Counted from the stretch's first letter, positions 5,989-11,936 are shown. The stretch: DNA of 12,642 bases from CAYWEP01 sp964608945 (GCA_964608945.1 CAZSQB010000025.1:1-12642); one strand, 5' to 3'. A program made the numbers and translations. Notes: generated by a model not told the origin, from the sequence alone.

Positions 5989-7726
5989 GATGGGAATATC
6001 GTTCTTTGAGGCTATCTGTCGCTACCCCTTCCCTCTCATTTTCTCCTATTGCAAGCGCGAGTTTTTTCATTTGTTGACGGATATAGATGGCATGCAGTTC
6101 TCGCGCTGTTCTCTCAACTTCTTGCATATATTTTTTAGGTTCGTTCATCGTAGCCAGTGGCAGAAGGAAGCTTCGATCATACGCTGCGTGTAGCTCCTGA
6201 GGCAATGAATCGCCAAACGTCTTCGCATCAAATACATCGTGCGAGTTGCAGTAGGCAAACAATGCATGGAGAATTTTCTGGGATGCTTTCTCCTGAGATA
6301 GCGTGTCTGACAAAAGCTCTTCTGAGCGCAAAACAACGTCTTTCACGCGCGCTGCCTGAATAAGAAGCGCAACGAGATACTCCTCGAGTGTCTCATCCCG
6401 GGTTCTTTTTACTCTTGGCATATCGACGTGTCGTTTTCCCGCAACTTCGCGTTTTTGCAGGCGCTCTACTTCTCTCTGTATGCTCTCATACGTTGTATCA
6501 AGGACCTTACTCAGCTTTTTTAAGTAGTGCTCCTTAACGATCTCATTTTCAATATGCGAATATATTGAAAGCAATGCGTCAGCAACTACTCTTTTCCCCT
6601 GAACCGAGGCAGGATCAACCTTTTTTAGCTCCTGCTCAAGGAGATAGTCATAGATTGGTACATCCTGCCGAAGAGCGGTCTTAAATGCATACGGGTCGAT
6701 TTTTATCGCCTCATCCGGATCTTTTCCATTTGGTACGACAACTACTGTTGTTGTCAGTCCTTGCGGCTCAAGGACAACAAGGCTCCTTCTCATCGCCTCT
6801 TGTCCTGCTGCATCGCTATCGAAGCACATTGTCACCTTCTGGACAAAACGAGATAGGAGTTTTACCTGCTGCTCTGTCAATGCCGTGCCTTTTATCGCAA
6901 CGGTATTCGTTATGCCTTCTTTAAAGCATGAGATAACATCAAATTCCCCTTCAACAAGGAGTGCCTGATTTTGTTTTTTCATCGCTTCTTTTGCTGTCGC
7001 CATGCCAAAAAACATATCGCCTTTGTGATACGCGAGGGTTTCGCGAGTATTGATATACTTTGGCCCAAATGTCCGATCATCAATAGCTCGTCCTGAAAAC
7101 CCGACAGTATTATCCCTATGATCAATAAGCGGGAACATAATACGGCCTGAAAAAAAATCAACAGGGTATCTCCCACGCATTGTCGCAAGCCCTGCGTCCA
7201 TAAGCTCCTCAAGGGGATACTTTTTTTTCTTCAGCAAATAGTCTGTCAATGCTGTGCCTATGTGGGGCGCGAATCCGATTTTGAATGTCTCGATAAGCTT
7301 GTCAGTAACGCCGCGAGTTGTGAGATAAGACAGGGCACGCTTCCCTGCGTTATGTTTGGTAAGAAGAAAATGATAAAACTCAGATGCAAGCGCATTGAGT
7401 TTGTAGATTTTTTCTTTCTTTGATGTTATCGGCGTATCAAACCGTGCCGAAACAAGCTCGACCCCGGTCTGTTTGGCGAGCAGACGAAGCGCCTCAGGAA
7501 ACTCAATATGCTCATACTGCATGAGGAATGAGTAGCAATCCCCACCTCTTTGGCAGCCGAAGCAGTGCCAAATTTGCCGCTCAGGTGAGACGACAAATGA
7601 CGGCGTTTTTTCGCTATGAAAGGGGCAGTTTGCTTTAAAATTGCGCCCAGCTTTTTTAAGCGTTACGAATTCTGTAATAAAAGTGACAAGATCGATTTTT
7701 TCGCGGATTTCCGAAACTTGATCCAT
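5966..7726 (-). CDS. dnaG: DNA primase
   Basis: This 586-aa protein is the bacterial replicative primase, which makes RNA primers at the fork with the DnaB helicase. The N-terminal zinc-binding domain has C34-x2-H37 and C55-x2-C58 (CPFH...CFGC). The catalytic core follows with SGRIMFPL (193-200) and GFSGRAIDD (209-217). The Toprim domain has LLVEGEFDVI (256-265, E259) and CFDSDAAGQ (301-309, D303 and D305), then KDPDE (335-339). The C-terminal 110-120 residues are helical, as expected for the helicase-binding domain. All key residues are present and the length is typical. The ATG at 7726 gives the canonical N-terminus. Upstream is an extended -10 (7851-7843) with a leader of about 110 nt, unusually long for this window. 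rpoD follows downstream on the same strand. Confidence 0.98.
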   Translation of the reverse strand: MDQVSEIREKIDLVTFITEFVTLKKAGRNFKANCPFHSEKTPSFVVSPERQIWHCFGCQRGGDCYSFLMQYEHIEFPEALRLLAKQTGVELVSARFDTPITSKKEKIYKLNALASEFYHFLLTKHNAGKRALSYLTTRGVTDKLIETFKIGFAPHIGTALTDYLLKKKKYPLEELMDAGLATMRGRYPVDFFSGRIMFPLIDHRDNTVGFSGRAIDDRTFGPKYINTRETLAYHKGDMFFGMATAKEAMKKQNQALLVEGEFDVISCFKEGITNTVAIKGTALTEQQVKLLSRFVQKVTMCFDSDAAGQEAMRRSLVVLEPQGLTTTVVVVPNGKDPDEAIKIDPYAFKTALRQDVPIYDYLLEQELKKVDPASVQGKRVVADALLSIYSHIENEIVKEHYLKKLSKVLDTTYESIQREVERLQKREVAGKRHVDMPRVKRTRDETLEEYLVALLIQAARVKDVVLRSEELLSDTLSQEKASQKILHALFAYCNSHDVFDAKTFGDSLPQELHAAYDRSFLLPLATMNEPKKYMQEVERTARELHAIYIRQQMKKLALAIGENEREGVATDSLKERYSHLASQLQK

Positions 7727-7731
7727 ATTTT

Positions 7732-7823
7732 GATTTGATGATTGAGGCTCGATGTTTGAAGCTGGATCTTGAGATTAGAAATTGGAAAATAGAACTTCTC
7801 TAACTTCTAGTATCTAGAGTCTA
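7732..7823 (-). repeat. Degenerate heptanucleotide tract in the dnaG leader
   Basis: On the minus strand this stretch falls into about 13 units, nearly all 7 nt long, each starting with T: TAGACTC, TAGATAC, TAGAAGT, then TCTATTT, TCCAATT, TCTAATC, TCCAGCT, TCAAACA, TCGAGCC, TCAATCA, TCAAATC. The consensus is roughly T-A/C-N-A-N-N-N. Two units depart by one or two bases. It fills most of the predicted dnaG 5' leader and has no start codon in a useful frame. It resembles degenerate short tandem heptamer repeats described in some bacterial intergenic regions; a function is not known. Confidence 0.6.
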
Positions 7824-7842
7824 GCATCAATACTGCGGAGTT

Positions 7843-7851
7843 ATTGTACCA
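7843..7851 (-). promoter_or_regulatory. Extended -10 promoter of dnaG
   Basis: The minus strand reads TGGTACAAT (7851-7843). Transcription should start near 7836, leaving a leader of about 110 nt before the dnaG ATG at 7726. It is divergent from the HAD-gene promoter about 35 bp away. Confidence 0.6.
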
Positions 7852-7859
7852 CTCCTCAC

Positions 7860-7888
7860 TTGTGTTGGAAATGGAGTCAGACTACAAT
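7860..7888 (+). promoter_or_regulatory. Promoter of the HAD phosphatase gene
   Basis: TTGTGT (7860-7865) and TACAAT (7883-7888) are spaced by 17 nt. The predicted start near 7895 sits just before the left arm of the long hairpin (7899), so the mRNA would begin with that hairpin. The -35 is weak (first three bases only). Confidence 0.5.
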
Positions 7889-7898
7889 ACTGACGATG

Positions 7899-8010
7899 GT
7901 TTAGCGTTGAAAGGTTAGGATGCCAGTATTGTAAGGAGGTTGGGTTTCTAGTCCTTACCAATCACCTTACCCCTGAACAATACCGGCTTCTTTACCCTTC
8001 AACCCTTAAC
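7899..8010 (+). repeat. Long imperfect hairpin, 47-nt arms, in the HAD-gene leader
   Basis: Positions 7899-7945 pair with 8010-7964 in perfect register with no gaps (each pair sums to 15909). By hand count there are 34 Watson-Crick pairs, 3 G-T wobbles and 10 mismatches spread along the stem, with an 18-nt loop (7946-7963). The longest unbroken run is seven pairs (7926-7932). The hairpin ends 8 nt before the HAD ATG at 8019 and nearly fills the predicted 124-nt leader. It could be an RNA control element, a structured non-coding RNA or an old inverted duplication. No known riboswitch, RNase P, SRP or tmRNA signature is visible. Confidence 0.75.
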
Positions 8011-8018
8011 GAATTACT

Positions 8019-8774
8019 ATGAAGTACAAACTCCTCATTCTCGATGTCGACGGAACAATTGTTCCATATGTAAAAGGTGCTCTTCCCTCACCCCGCGTCA
8101 CCGAGGCGATTCGCAAAGCCTACCAGAAAGTGCGTGTATGCTTTGCAACTGGCAGACCACTTTCTATGATGGAGGATATCTTTGCACGTCTTAAGATGTC
8201 CGGTCATGCGATCCTCAACGACGGCGCGCAGGTTATAGATATTAAAACGAAAAAAACACTCTATGAAAGGGCTATGAAAAAAAATGATGTGAAAACTGTC
8301 GTCTCAATCTTACAGAATGAAGGAATATCGTTTTTCCTAAATGACAGTATGCACGACGATATCGCTGAAAAGATTCCCCCAAGAAGAAAAATCCTCAATA
8401 TCTTCACCATGCACGAGATGACAGAAGAAAAATCAGACAGGCTTCTTACCAAACTAACACACATACCAACAATTAAAGTAAGCAAAACCCACTACGGCGC
8501 AAAAGAAAGTTTTGAATTGCTCATTAGTCACCAGGAGGCAACCAAATTGCATGGCATTTATGAAGTAGCAAAGTTCCTACACGTTAAGAAAAGTGAAATT
8601 ATCGGTATTGGCGACAGCGGCAATGATTTCCAATTACTTATGGCGTCTGGCCTGAAAGTGGCGATGGGGAATGCGATTGAGGACTTAAAGGCAATCGCAG
8701 ACTATGTCGCGCCGCCTGTCGAGGAAGACGGCGTCGCAGATGTTATAGAGAAGTTCGTCCTTAATAAAAGTTGA
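8019..8774 (+). CDS. HAD-superfamily phosphatase, Cof type
   Basis: This 251-aa protein has all four haloacid dehalogenase motifs. Motif I is LDVDGT (8-13) with nucleophile D9 and acid/base D11, motif II is FATGR (42-46) with T44, motif III is K176 in QEATKLHG, and motif IV is GDSGND (198-203). The large cap between motifs II and III (about residues 80-170) is typical of the Cof/IIB subfamily. These cytoplasmic enzymes are Mg-dependent phosphatases acting on sugar phosphates, nucleotides or cofactors such as FMN and pyridoxal phosphate; the substrate cannot be told from sequence. It lies 40 bp before purB, which has its own promoter. Its upstream region carries a long hairpin ending 8 nt before the ATG, and no Shine-Dalgarno is visible, so translation may depend on RNA structure (inference). 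Confidence 0.93.
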   Translation: MKYKLLILDVDGTIVPYVKGALPSPRVTEAIRKAYQKVRVCFATGRPLSMMEDIFARLKMSGHAILNDGAQVIDIKTKKTLYERAMKKNDVKTVVSILQNEGISFFLNDSMHDDIAEKIPPRRKILNIFTMHEMTEEKSDRLLTKLTHIPTIKVSKTHYGAKESFELLISHQEATKLHGIYEVAKFLHVKKSEIIGIGDSGNDFQLLMASGLKVAMGNAIEDLKAIADYVAPPVEEDGVADVIEKFVLNKS

Positions 8775-8800
8775 TTATACTAAGGCGAGTATACTATAAT
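8771..8800 (+). promoter_or_regulatory. Promoter of purB with a small palindrome in the spacer
   Basis: TTGATT (8771-8776) and TATAAT (8795-8800) are separated by 18 nt, giving a start near 8807 and a leader of about 8 nt. A second TATAAT (8807-8812) lies only 3 nt before the ATG and is probably not used. Inside the spacer, TATACT (8776-8781) and AGTATA (8788-8793) form a 6-bp inverted repeat that might be an operator. The -35 overlaps the stop codon of the HAD gene. Confidence 0.65.
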
Positions 8801-8814
8801 ATATCCTATAATCT

Positions 8815-10206
8815 ATGACTTATAAAAAGGCGTATCCTTTGACAACGCTCACCGTACTCTCTCCTTTGGATGGTCGCTACCGAAAAGACATCGAAGAACT
8901 CTCCCAATACGTTTCAGAATATAGCCTCATCCGAACTCGTTTGACCATTGAAGCGCATTATCTGATTGCGCTTTCAAAGATAGGCATTGTTAGAGAATTA
9001 ACAGATGACGAAACCAAACAATTAACCAATTTAGGGAAAACTCTCAACCTTGCTGATGCAGAAAAAGTAAAACAGCTTGAGGAAAAAACCAAACACGACG
9101 TGAAAGCAATGGAAATGGTTTTTCGCGAACACGTCAAAAATACCTCGCTTTCAGACATAACCGAGATAATTCACTTTGGTCTTGCTTCTGAGGATATTAA
9201 TAATCTTTCCTACCGCCTCATGCTCAAAGAAGCAACCCATCAAATCCTCCTCCCGTCCCTAAAAGAAATCATTATTGTTTTGACAAAGTTTGCCAAAGAA
9301 TACAAAGCCACCCCCATGCTCGCTCGTACGCACGGCCAACCTGCTGTTCCCACGACACTTGGCAAAGAAATGGCAGTTTTTGCTTCGCGCTTGCACAAAG
9401 AGTTGACACAATTACGAAACGCGAAGCTAACAGGCAAGCTTTCAGGCGCCGTTGGTAATTTTAACGCTCTTTTTCTTGCTTACCCTGATAGTAACTGGCC
9501 GCGCTTTAGTGAAGATTTTGTCACGTCTTTGGGTCTGACGCCAAATATCTTAACAACACAAATCAATACTAGTGAGGATATTGTTTCATATTTACAAATC
9601 TATCAGCGAATACACGGTATTTTACTGGATCTTGACCAGGATATGTGGCGATACATAAGCGATAATTGGTTTGTCCAAGAAGTCAAAAAAGAAGAAGTCG
9701 GATCCTCTACCATGCCGCAAAAAGTAAATCCTATACGGTTTGAGAATTCTGAAGGCAATCTCGGCCTCGCCAACGCCCTCATCGAATTCATGGTCAGAAA
9801 ACTTCCGGTATCCCGTCTCCAACGCGACCTCTCAGACAGTACGGTCTTAAGAAATCTCGGCACAATCCTTGGCTACTCACTCCTTGCGTACAAAAACACC
9901 CACGATGGTTTAAAACGCGTCAAACCTAACTTGGAAGAAATAAATTCTGTCTTGCAGAAAGATTGGTCAATTCTTGCCGAAGCAGTCCAGACACTCTTGC
10001 GAAAAGAAGGCATTGAGGATCCGTACTCACTGATCAAATCCCTCACCCGCGGCAAGCATATTAATAAAGCAGACTGGCAAGCATGGGTTGATAAATTGCC
10101 TATTGCTGATAAGGTAAAGCAAACATTGCGAAATCTTACTCCCGAAACCTACATCGGCCTCGCTTCGGAACTTGTTGAAAAAAACCTTGAGGACATGCAG
10201 GATTAG
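8815..10206 (+). CDS. purB: Adenylosuccinate lyase
   Basis: This 463-aa enzyme of the fumarase/aspartase superfamily (EC 4.3.2.2) removes fumarate twice in purine synthesis: SAICAR to AICAR, and adenylosuccinate to AMP. The N-terminus with LSPLDGRYR (15-23) and the length fit the E. coli-like PurB branch. Key parts are KHDVKAME (93-100), the catalytic His in RTHGQPAVPTT (171-181, H173), and the flexible signature loop GSSTMPQKVNP (296-306) with the catalytic serine, followed by ENSEGNLGLANAL. The protein is a cytoplasmic homotetramer in known relatives. It has its own promoter and ATG at 8815 with an 8-nt leader and no Shine-Dalgarno. purE follows after 31 bp, and purC is 1.7 kb further on, so this is a partial purine cluster. 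Confidence 0.97.
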   Translation: MTYKKAYPLTTLTVLSPLDGRYRKDIEELSQYVSEYSLIRTRLTIEAHYLIALSKIGIVRELTDDETKQLTNLGKTLNLADAEKVKQLEEKTKHDVKAMEMVFREHVKNTSLSDITEIIHFGLASEDINNLSYRLMLKEATHQILLPSLKEIIIVLTKFAKEYKATPMLARTHGQPAVPTTLGKEMAVFASRLHKELTQLRNAKLTGKLSGAVGNFNALFLAYPDSNWPRFSEDFVTSLGLTPNILTTQINTSEDIVSYLQIYQRIHGILLDLDQDMWRYISDNWFVQEVKKEEVGSSTMPQKVNPIRFENSEGNLGLANALIEFMVRKLPVSRLQRDLSDSTVLRNLGTILGYSLLAYKNTHDGLKRVKPNLEEINSVLQKDWSILAEAVQTLLRKEGIEDPYSLIKSLTRGKHINKADWQAWVDKLPIADKVKQTLRNLTPETYIGLASELVEKNLEDMQD

Positions 10207-10214
10207 TAAACATT

Positions 10215-10223
10215 TGCTACAAT
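10215..10223 (+). promoter_or_regulatory. Extended -10 promoter of purE
   Basis: TGCTACAAT, identical to the nonamers at thiN and the O-antigen ligase-like gene. It lies in the 31-bp gap after purB and predicts a start near 10230, 8 nt before the purE ATG. No Shine-Dalgarno is present in that leader. Confidence 0.65.
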
Positions 10224-10237
10224 TAAGCAGAACAAAC

Positions 10238-10783
10238 ATGGCAAAACCATTAGTCGCGATTGTTACGGGTTCTGACTCTGACCTACCAACAATGACTTCT
10301 GCAGCTTCAGTCCTTAAAGATTTTGGCATTCCCTTTGAAATAACCGTCTCCTCAGCCCACCGCTCTCCCAAAAGAACAGTTGACCTCATAGAGAGATATC
10401 ATAAAGAAGGAATAAAAGTAATAATCGTTGCAGCCGGTCTTGCCGCACATCTTGGCGGAGTCGTCGCGGCCTACTTTCCATTGCCGGTTATTGGTGTTCC
10501 GCTCAAAGCAGGCGCTCTTTCGGGTGTAGATTCGCTCTACTCAACCGTCCAGATGCCTCCTGGTGTCCCTGTCGCGACAGTCGGTATCGATAATGCCCAG
10601 AACGCAGGACTCCTTGCTGTGCAAATACTAGCAGTTGGTAATGAAGTATTAGAAAAAAAACTCATAGATTATAAGAAAAAACAAGCAGATAAAGTTACAG
10701 AGAAAGCGGAAAAATTAGAACAGTTGAAATATAAAAAATATTCTGAGATGATAAGTAAATCAAGGGGAGGGGGTGATAAATAA
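10238..10783 (+). CDS. purE: PurE, N5-CAIR mutase or AIR carboxylase, with a charged tail
   Basis: The 181-aa product matches PurE, which forms CAIR in purine synthesis. Motifs are GSDSDLPTM (11-19), SSAHRSP (38-44) with H41, AAGLAAHLGGVVAAYFPLPV (65-84) and GVDSLYSTVQMPPGVPVAT (96-114). The GSDSD, SAHR and AAHL set looks closer to class I (N5-CAIR mutase, partner PurK) than to the class II AIR carboxylase, but no purK is in the window. The catalytic domain ends near 136. The last 45 residues are Lys/Glu-rich and likely helical, then Gly-rich (RGGGD), an addition to the usual C-terminus of about 160 aa. The ATG at 10238 is preferred over an in-frame upstream ATG at 10172, because the latter adds 22 residues encoded inside purB and lies upstream of the promoter. 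The stop overlaps the next start. Confidence 0.95.
   Translation: MAKPLVAIVTGSDSDLPTMTSAASVLKDFGIPFEITVSSAHRSPKRTVDLIERYHKEGIKVIIVAAGLAAHLGGVVAAYFPLPVIGVPLKAGALSGVDSLYSTVQMPPGVPVATVGIDNAQNAGLLAVQILAVGNEVLEKKLIDYKKKQADKVTEKAEKLEQLKYKKYSEMISKSRGGGDK
10765..10777 (+). promoter_or_regulatory. Shine-Dalgarno of the 151-aa gene inside the end of purE
   Basis: GGGGAGGGGGTGAT-type purine run, containing GGAGG (10766-10770) and GGTGAT (10772-10777), both matching parts of the extended anti-SD complement. It serves the ATG at 10783, and also encodes the Gly-rich end of PurE. It contrasts with the SD-less starts of operon-leading genes. Confidence 0.6.
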
Positions 10784-11238
10784 TGGCAAACGAAGGAGGA
10801 GAACAAAATCAACCAGGCAGCACACTAAGTGGTGATTTCTTAAGAACTCGAGCTGCCCAAGGAAAAACTCCAGGCGCAAAGGTATCGGCAAGGTTTGATC
10901 CAGAAAGAGGAGGAAAAATAACCAGCGCATCTAACAGTGGGGATGGAAGAATGGATAAAACCTTTACGTTTGATCCAACCGGCAAACTCTCTGGAGTAGA
11001 GGTTACTAAGACAAGGGGAGGTGGTTACGATACTACGAAAGAAACAATTGCAGTACAAAAGAACTCAGAGGGTACAACCACTACGGCAACAGTCACCGAT
11101 CCTGGAAATGTTCTTGCAGAAGCAACTGCTAGAATGGGACAATATGCGCGAACTAAAGACATTACAGGATTAAAGGTTGGTCCGGTAGCTGAAACTGGAC
11201 ATCACGCGGAAATGACTTTTCGCCGTAAAGGAAAATAA
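10783..11238 (+). CDS. 151-aa hydrophilic protein coupled to purE, function unknown
   Basis: I do not recognise this family. The ATG overlaps the purE TAA stop by one base (TAATG) and is preceded by a purine-rich Shine-Dalgarno, so translation is coupled. The protein has no signal peptide or membrane helix. It is rich in Gly, Thr, Lys and Arg, with few large hydrophobics, and its N-terminal 30 residues look disordered. Alternating beta-like strands follow (KTFTFDPTGKLSGVEVTKT at 58-76, ETIAVQKNSEGTTTTATV), then a short helix-like part (NVLAEATARMGQYART) and a final strand with a basic end (HHAEMTFRRKGK). Coupling to purE does not by itself prove a purine role. It has no Cys. Confidence 0.75.
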   Translation: MANEGGEQNQPGSTLSGDFLRTRAAQGKTPGAKVSARFDPERGGKITSASNSGDGRMDKTFTFDPTGKLSGVEVTKTRGGGYDTTKETIAVQKNSEGTTTTATVTDPGNVLAEATARMGQYARTKDITGLKVGPVAETGHHAEMTFRRKGK

Positions 11239-11271
11239 CTATTTCTCAAGGGTTGTTTTTTGCTCAAAGAA

Positions 11272-11300
11272 GTTTTCAATGTCTGAAAACGAAAATTTTT
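11272..11300 (+). terminator. Weak candidate terminator after the purE operon
   Basis: GTTTTCA (11272-11278) and TGAAAAC (11284-11290) form a perfect 7-bp stem with a 5-nt loop. It is followed by gaaaa and TTTTT (11296-11300), 34 bp after the stop of the 151-aa gene. The stem is AT-rich and the T-tract is displaced by 5 nt, so efficiency is doubtful. Confidence 0.4.
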
Positions 11301-11302
11301 AG

Positions 11303-11311
11303 TGGTAAAAT
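11303..11311 (+). promoter_or_regulatory. Orphan extended -10 element
   Basis: TGGTAAAAT, the extended -10 form seen elsewhere in the window. The start would be near 11318, 17 nt before an ATG (11335) that is followed at once by TGA. It may once have driven the small disrupted gene downstream. Confidence 0.35.
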
Positions 11312-11334
11312 ACTACCCTATCATTACAAAACCC

Positions 11335-11419
11335 ATGTGAGCTCTCAAAGACCGAGGTTACCCAAAAAATAGAGAGTCTGGAAAAAGCAGAATGTGAGGA
11401 ATACCTGAAAGATAAATGA
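11335..11419 (+). pseudogene. Remnant of a small charged protein gene, frameshifted at its start
   Basis: An ATG at 11335 runs straight into TGA. Skipping one T gives 26 codons from 11339 to a TGA at 11417-11419, encoding ELSKTEVTQKIESLEK and then AECEEYLKDK, a charged helix-like peptide. That frame has no start codon of its own back to a TAA at 11306-11308. An orphan extended -10 lies upstream. Either a one-base insertion broke a tiny gene, or there is a sequence error, or the likeness to coding sequence is chance. It ends 1 bp before the stop of the convergent 40-aa gene. No family is recognised. Confidence 0.3.
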
Positions 11420-11420
11420 T

Positions 11421-11543
11421 CTATTTTTCAGAACGTTTATGGCGAGAAGGCTTTCTATAGAAGGCAATATAGGTAAGCAAAACAACTATGAATAGCAAAA
11501 AAGACATGACCCAAACATTGTTTGCAAGATTTGTAACGTCCAT
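11421..11543 (-). CDS. 40-aa one-helix membrane protein, paralogue of its upstream neighbour
   Basis: Read on the minus strand from an ATG at 11543, which directly follows the TAA of the 44-aa gene, to a TAG at 11423-11421. A Shine-Dalgarno AAGGAG (11556-11551) sits 7 nt before the ATG. The protein starts MDVTNLANNVWVMS, has one transmembrane helix (about 12-29, LLFIVVLLTYIAF) and a basic tail (RKPSRHKRSEK). It aligns with the 44-aa neighbour: M-D/E at the start, LANN at 6-9, M at 13, a matching helix and HKR near the end. The layout (short N-terminus, one helix, basic PSR-x-KR tail) resembles small accessory subunits such as CcoQ, but this is only a shape match. It is the third gene of a tight operon. 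Confidence 0.65.
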   Translation of the reverse strand: MDVTNLANNVWVMSFLLFIVVLLTYIAFYRKPSRHKRSEK

Positions 11544-11678
11544 TTATGAACTCCTTTCCCTTCTCTGTCGTTTATGCTCAACTTTGCCTTTAAAAAAGGT
11601 GATATACACCAACAAAAACACTATTAAAAATAGTCCATACATGAAGGTAATATTATTTGCTAACTCTCGGAATTCCAT
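11544..11678 (-). CDS. 44-aa one-helix membrane protein, paralogue of its downstream neighbour
   Basis: Starts at an ATG at 11678-11676 that overlaps the TAA of the 66-aa gene by one base, and ends with TAA directly before the next ATG. A purine-rich AGGAAGG (11691-11685) lies 6 nt before the start. The protein begins MEFRELANNITFMYG, has one transmembrane helix (about 13-29) and a strongly basic tail (KGKVEHKRQRRERSS). The basic C-terminus suggests N-out, C-in insertion. It shares LANN, the helix pattern LFLIVFLLVYI and HKR with the 40-aa protein, indicating a tandem duplication. Such a short gene pair is easily missed by gene callers. The function is unknown; tight packing of three tiny membrane genes suggests subunits of one membrane assembly (inference). 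Confidence 0.68.
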   Translation of the reverse strand: MEFRELANNITFMYGLFLIVFLLVYITFFKGKVEHKRQRRERSS

Positions 11679-11878
11679 TACTTTCCTTCCTCTCGCAATT
11701 TTTTGGCGAAAACTAGTGATACGATACCAGAGATGATTCTCAGTGTCAATAATATTACATCTGCCAAGCTTCGCACAGGATCTGCGAACTGCTCGATGAG
11801 CACAAAGCTAAACCATGCGGCTGCCAAATTGACGAAGAAGTCTGAAAGGACGCTTGCCCAGCCTTTAGAAATGCGCAT
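11678..11878 (-). CDS. 66-aa two-helix membrane protein
   Basis: This small protein starts at an ATG at 11878 and has two likely transmembrane helices (about 9-29 and 40-57) joined by a short polar loop (EQFADPVRSLAD), and a charged end (AKKLREEGK). The N-terminus MRISKGWASVLSDFFVNLAAAWF is typical of small conserved membrane proteins I associate with CPR genomes (recollection, not a search). It leads a three-gene operon with overlapping or abutting start/stop signals and has a good extended -10 promoter, giving a leader of about 9 nt without a Shine-Dalgarno. It is divergent from purC, with only 58 bp between their starts. The function is unknown. Confidence 0.75.
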   Translation of the reverse strand: MRISKGWASVLSDFFVNLAAAWFSFVLIEQFADPVRSLADVILLTLRIISGIVSLVFAKKLREEGK

Positions 11879-11893
11879 AGCTCTATTCTTAAC

Positions 11894-11902
11894 ATTATAT
11901 CA
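11894..11902 (-). promoter_or_regulatory. Extended -10 promoter of the three-gene membrane operon
   Basis: The minus strand reads TGATATAAT (11902-11894), a TGn extension plus a perfect TATAAT. The start is expected near 11887, 9 nt before the ATG at 11878. It lies in the 58-bp divergent gap shared with purC. Confidence 0.7.
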
Positions 11903-11936
11903 GCAGTAAATACTTTTCAACGAAATACAAAGCCTA

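Larger units (their letters stand above)
7727..8018. other. Non-coding divergent region between dnaG and the HAD gene
   Basis: This 292-bp gap has no believable coding frame. From left to right it contains the heptamer tract (dnaG leader), the divergent promoters (7843-7851 minus, 7860-7888 plus) and the long hairpin (HAD leader). The 8-mer CAATACTG occurs at 7828-7835 and 7885-7892, its inverse CAGTATTG at 7924-7931, and a one-base variant CAATACCG at 7978-7985. Some of these overlap the -10 element or the stem. Confidence 0.7.
11239..11334. other. Intergenic stretch after the purE operon
   Basis: Between the 151-aa gene and the frameshifted remnant there is no supported gene. It holds the weak terminator-like stem (11272-11300) and the orphan extended -10 (11303-11311). 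A 7-codon ORF at 11279-11302 lies in the stem loop and is not believable. Confidence 0.5.

Noticed and set aside
7732..7823. Heptamer tract considered as a CRISPR array
   Set aside because: Units are only 7 nt, degenerate, with no spacers of 25-40 nt and no cas genes.
7727..8018. Region considered as RNase P RNA, SRP RNA, tmRNA or a known riboswitch
   Set aside because: None of the hallmark conserved motifs of these RNAs could be found by eye on either strand. A 6S-like rod shape could not be excluded but has no specific support.
10172..10237. Upstream in-frame ATG that would lengthen purE by 22 residues
   Set aside because: It lies inside purB and upstream of the purE promoter, and the extra residues do not belong to the family, whose N-terminus begins close to MAKPLVAIVTGSDSD.
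11279..11302. Seven-codon ORF MSENENF
   Set aside because: Lies in the loop and arm of a terminator-like stem, without a ribosome binding site, and is too short to support.
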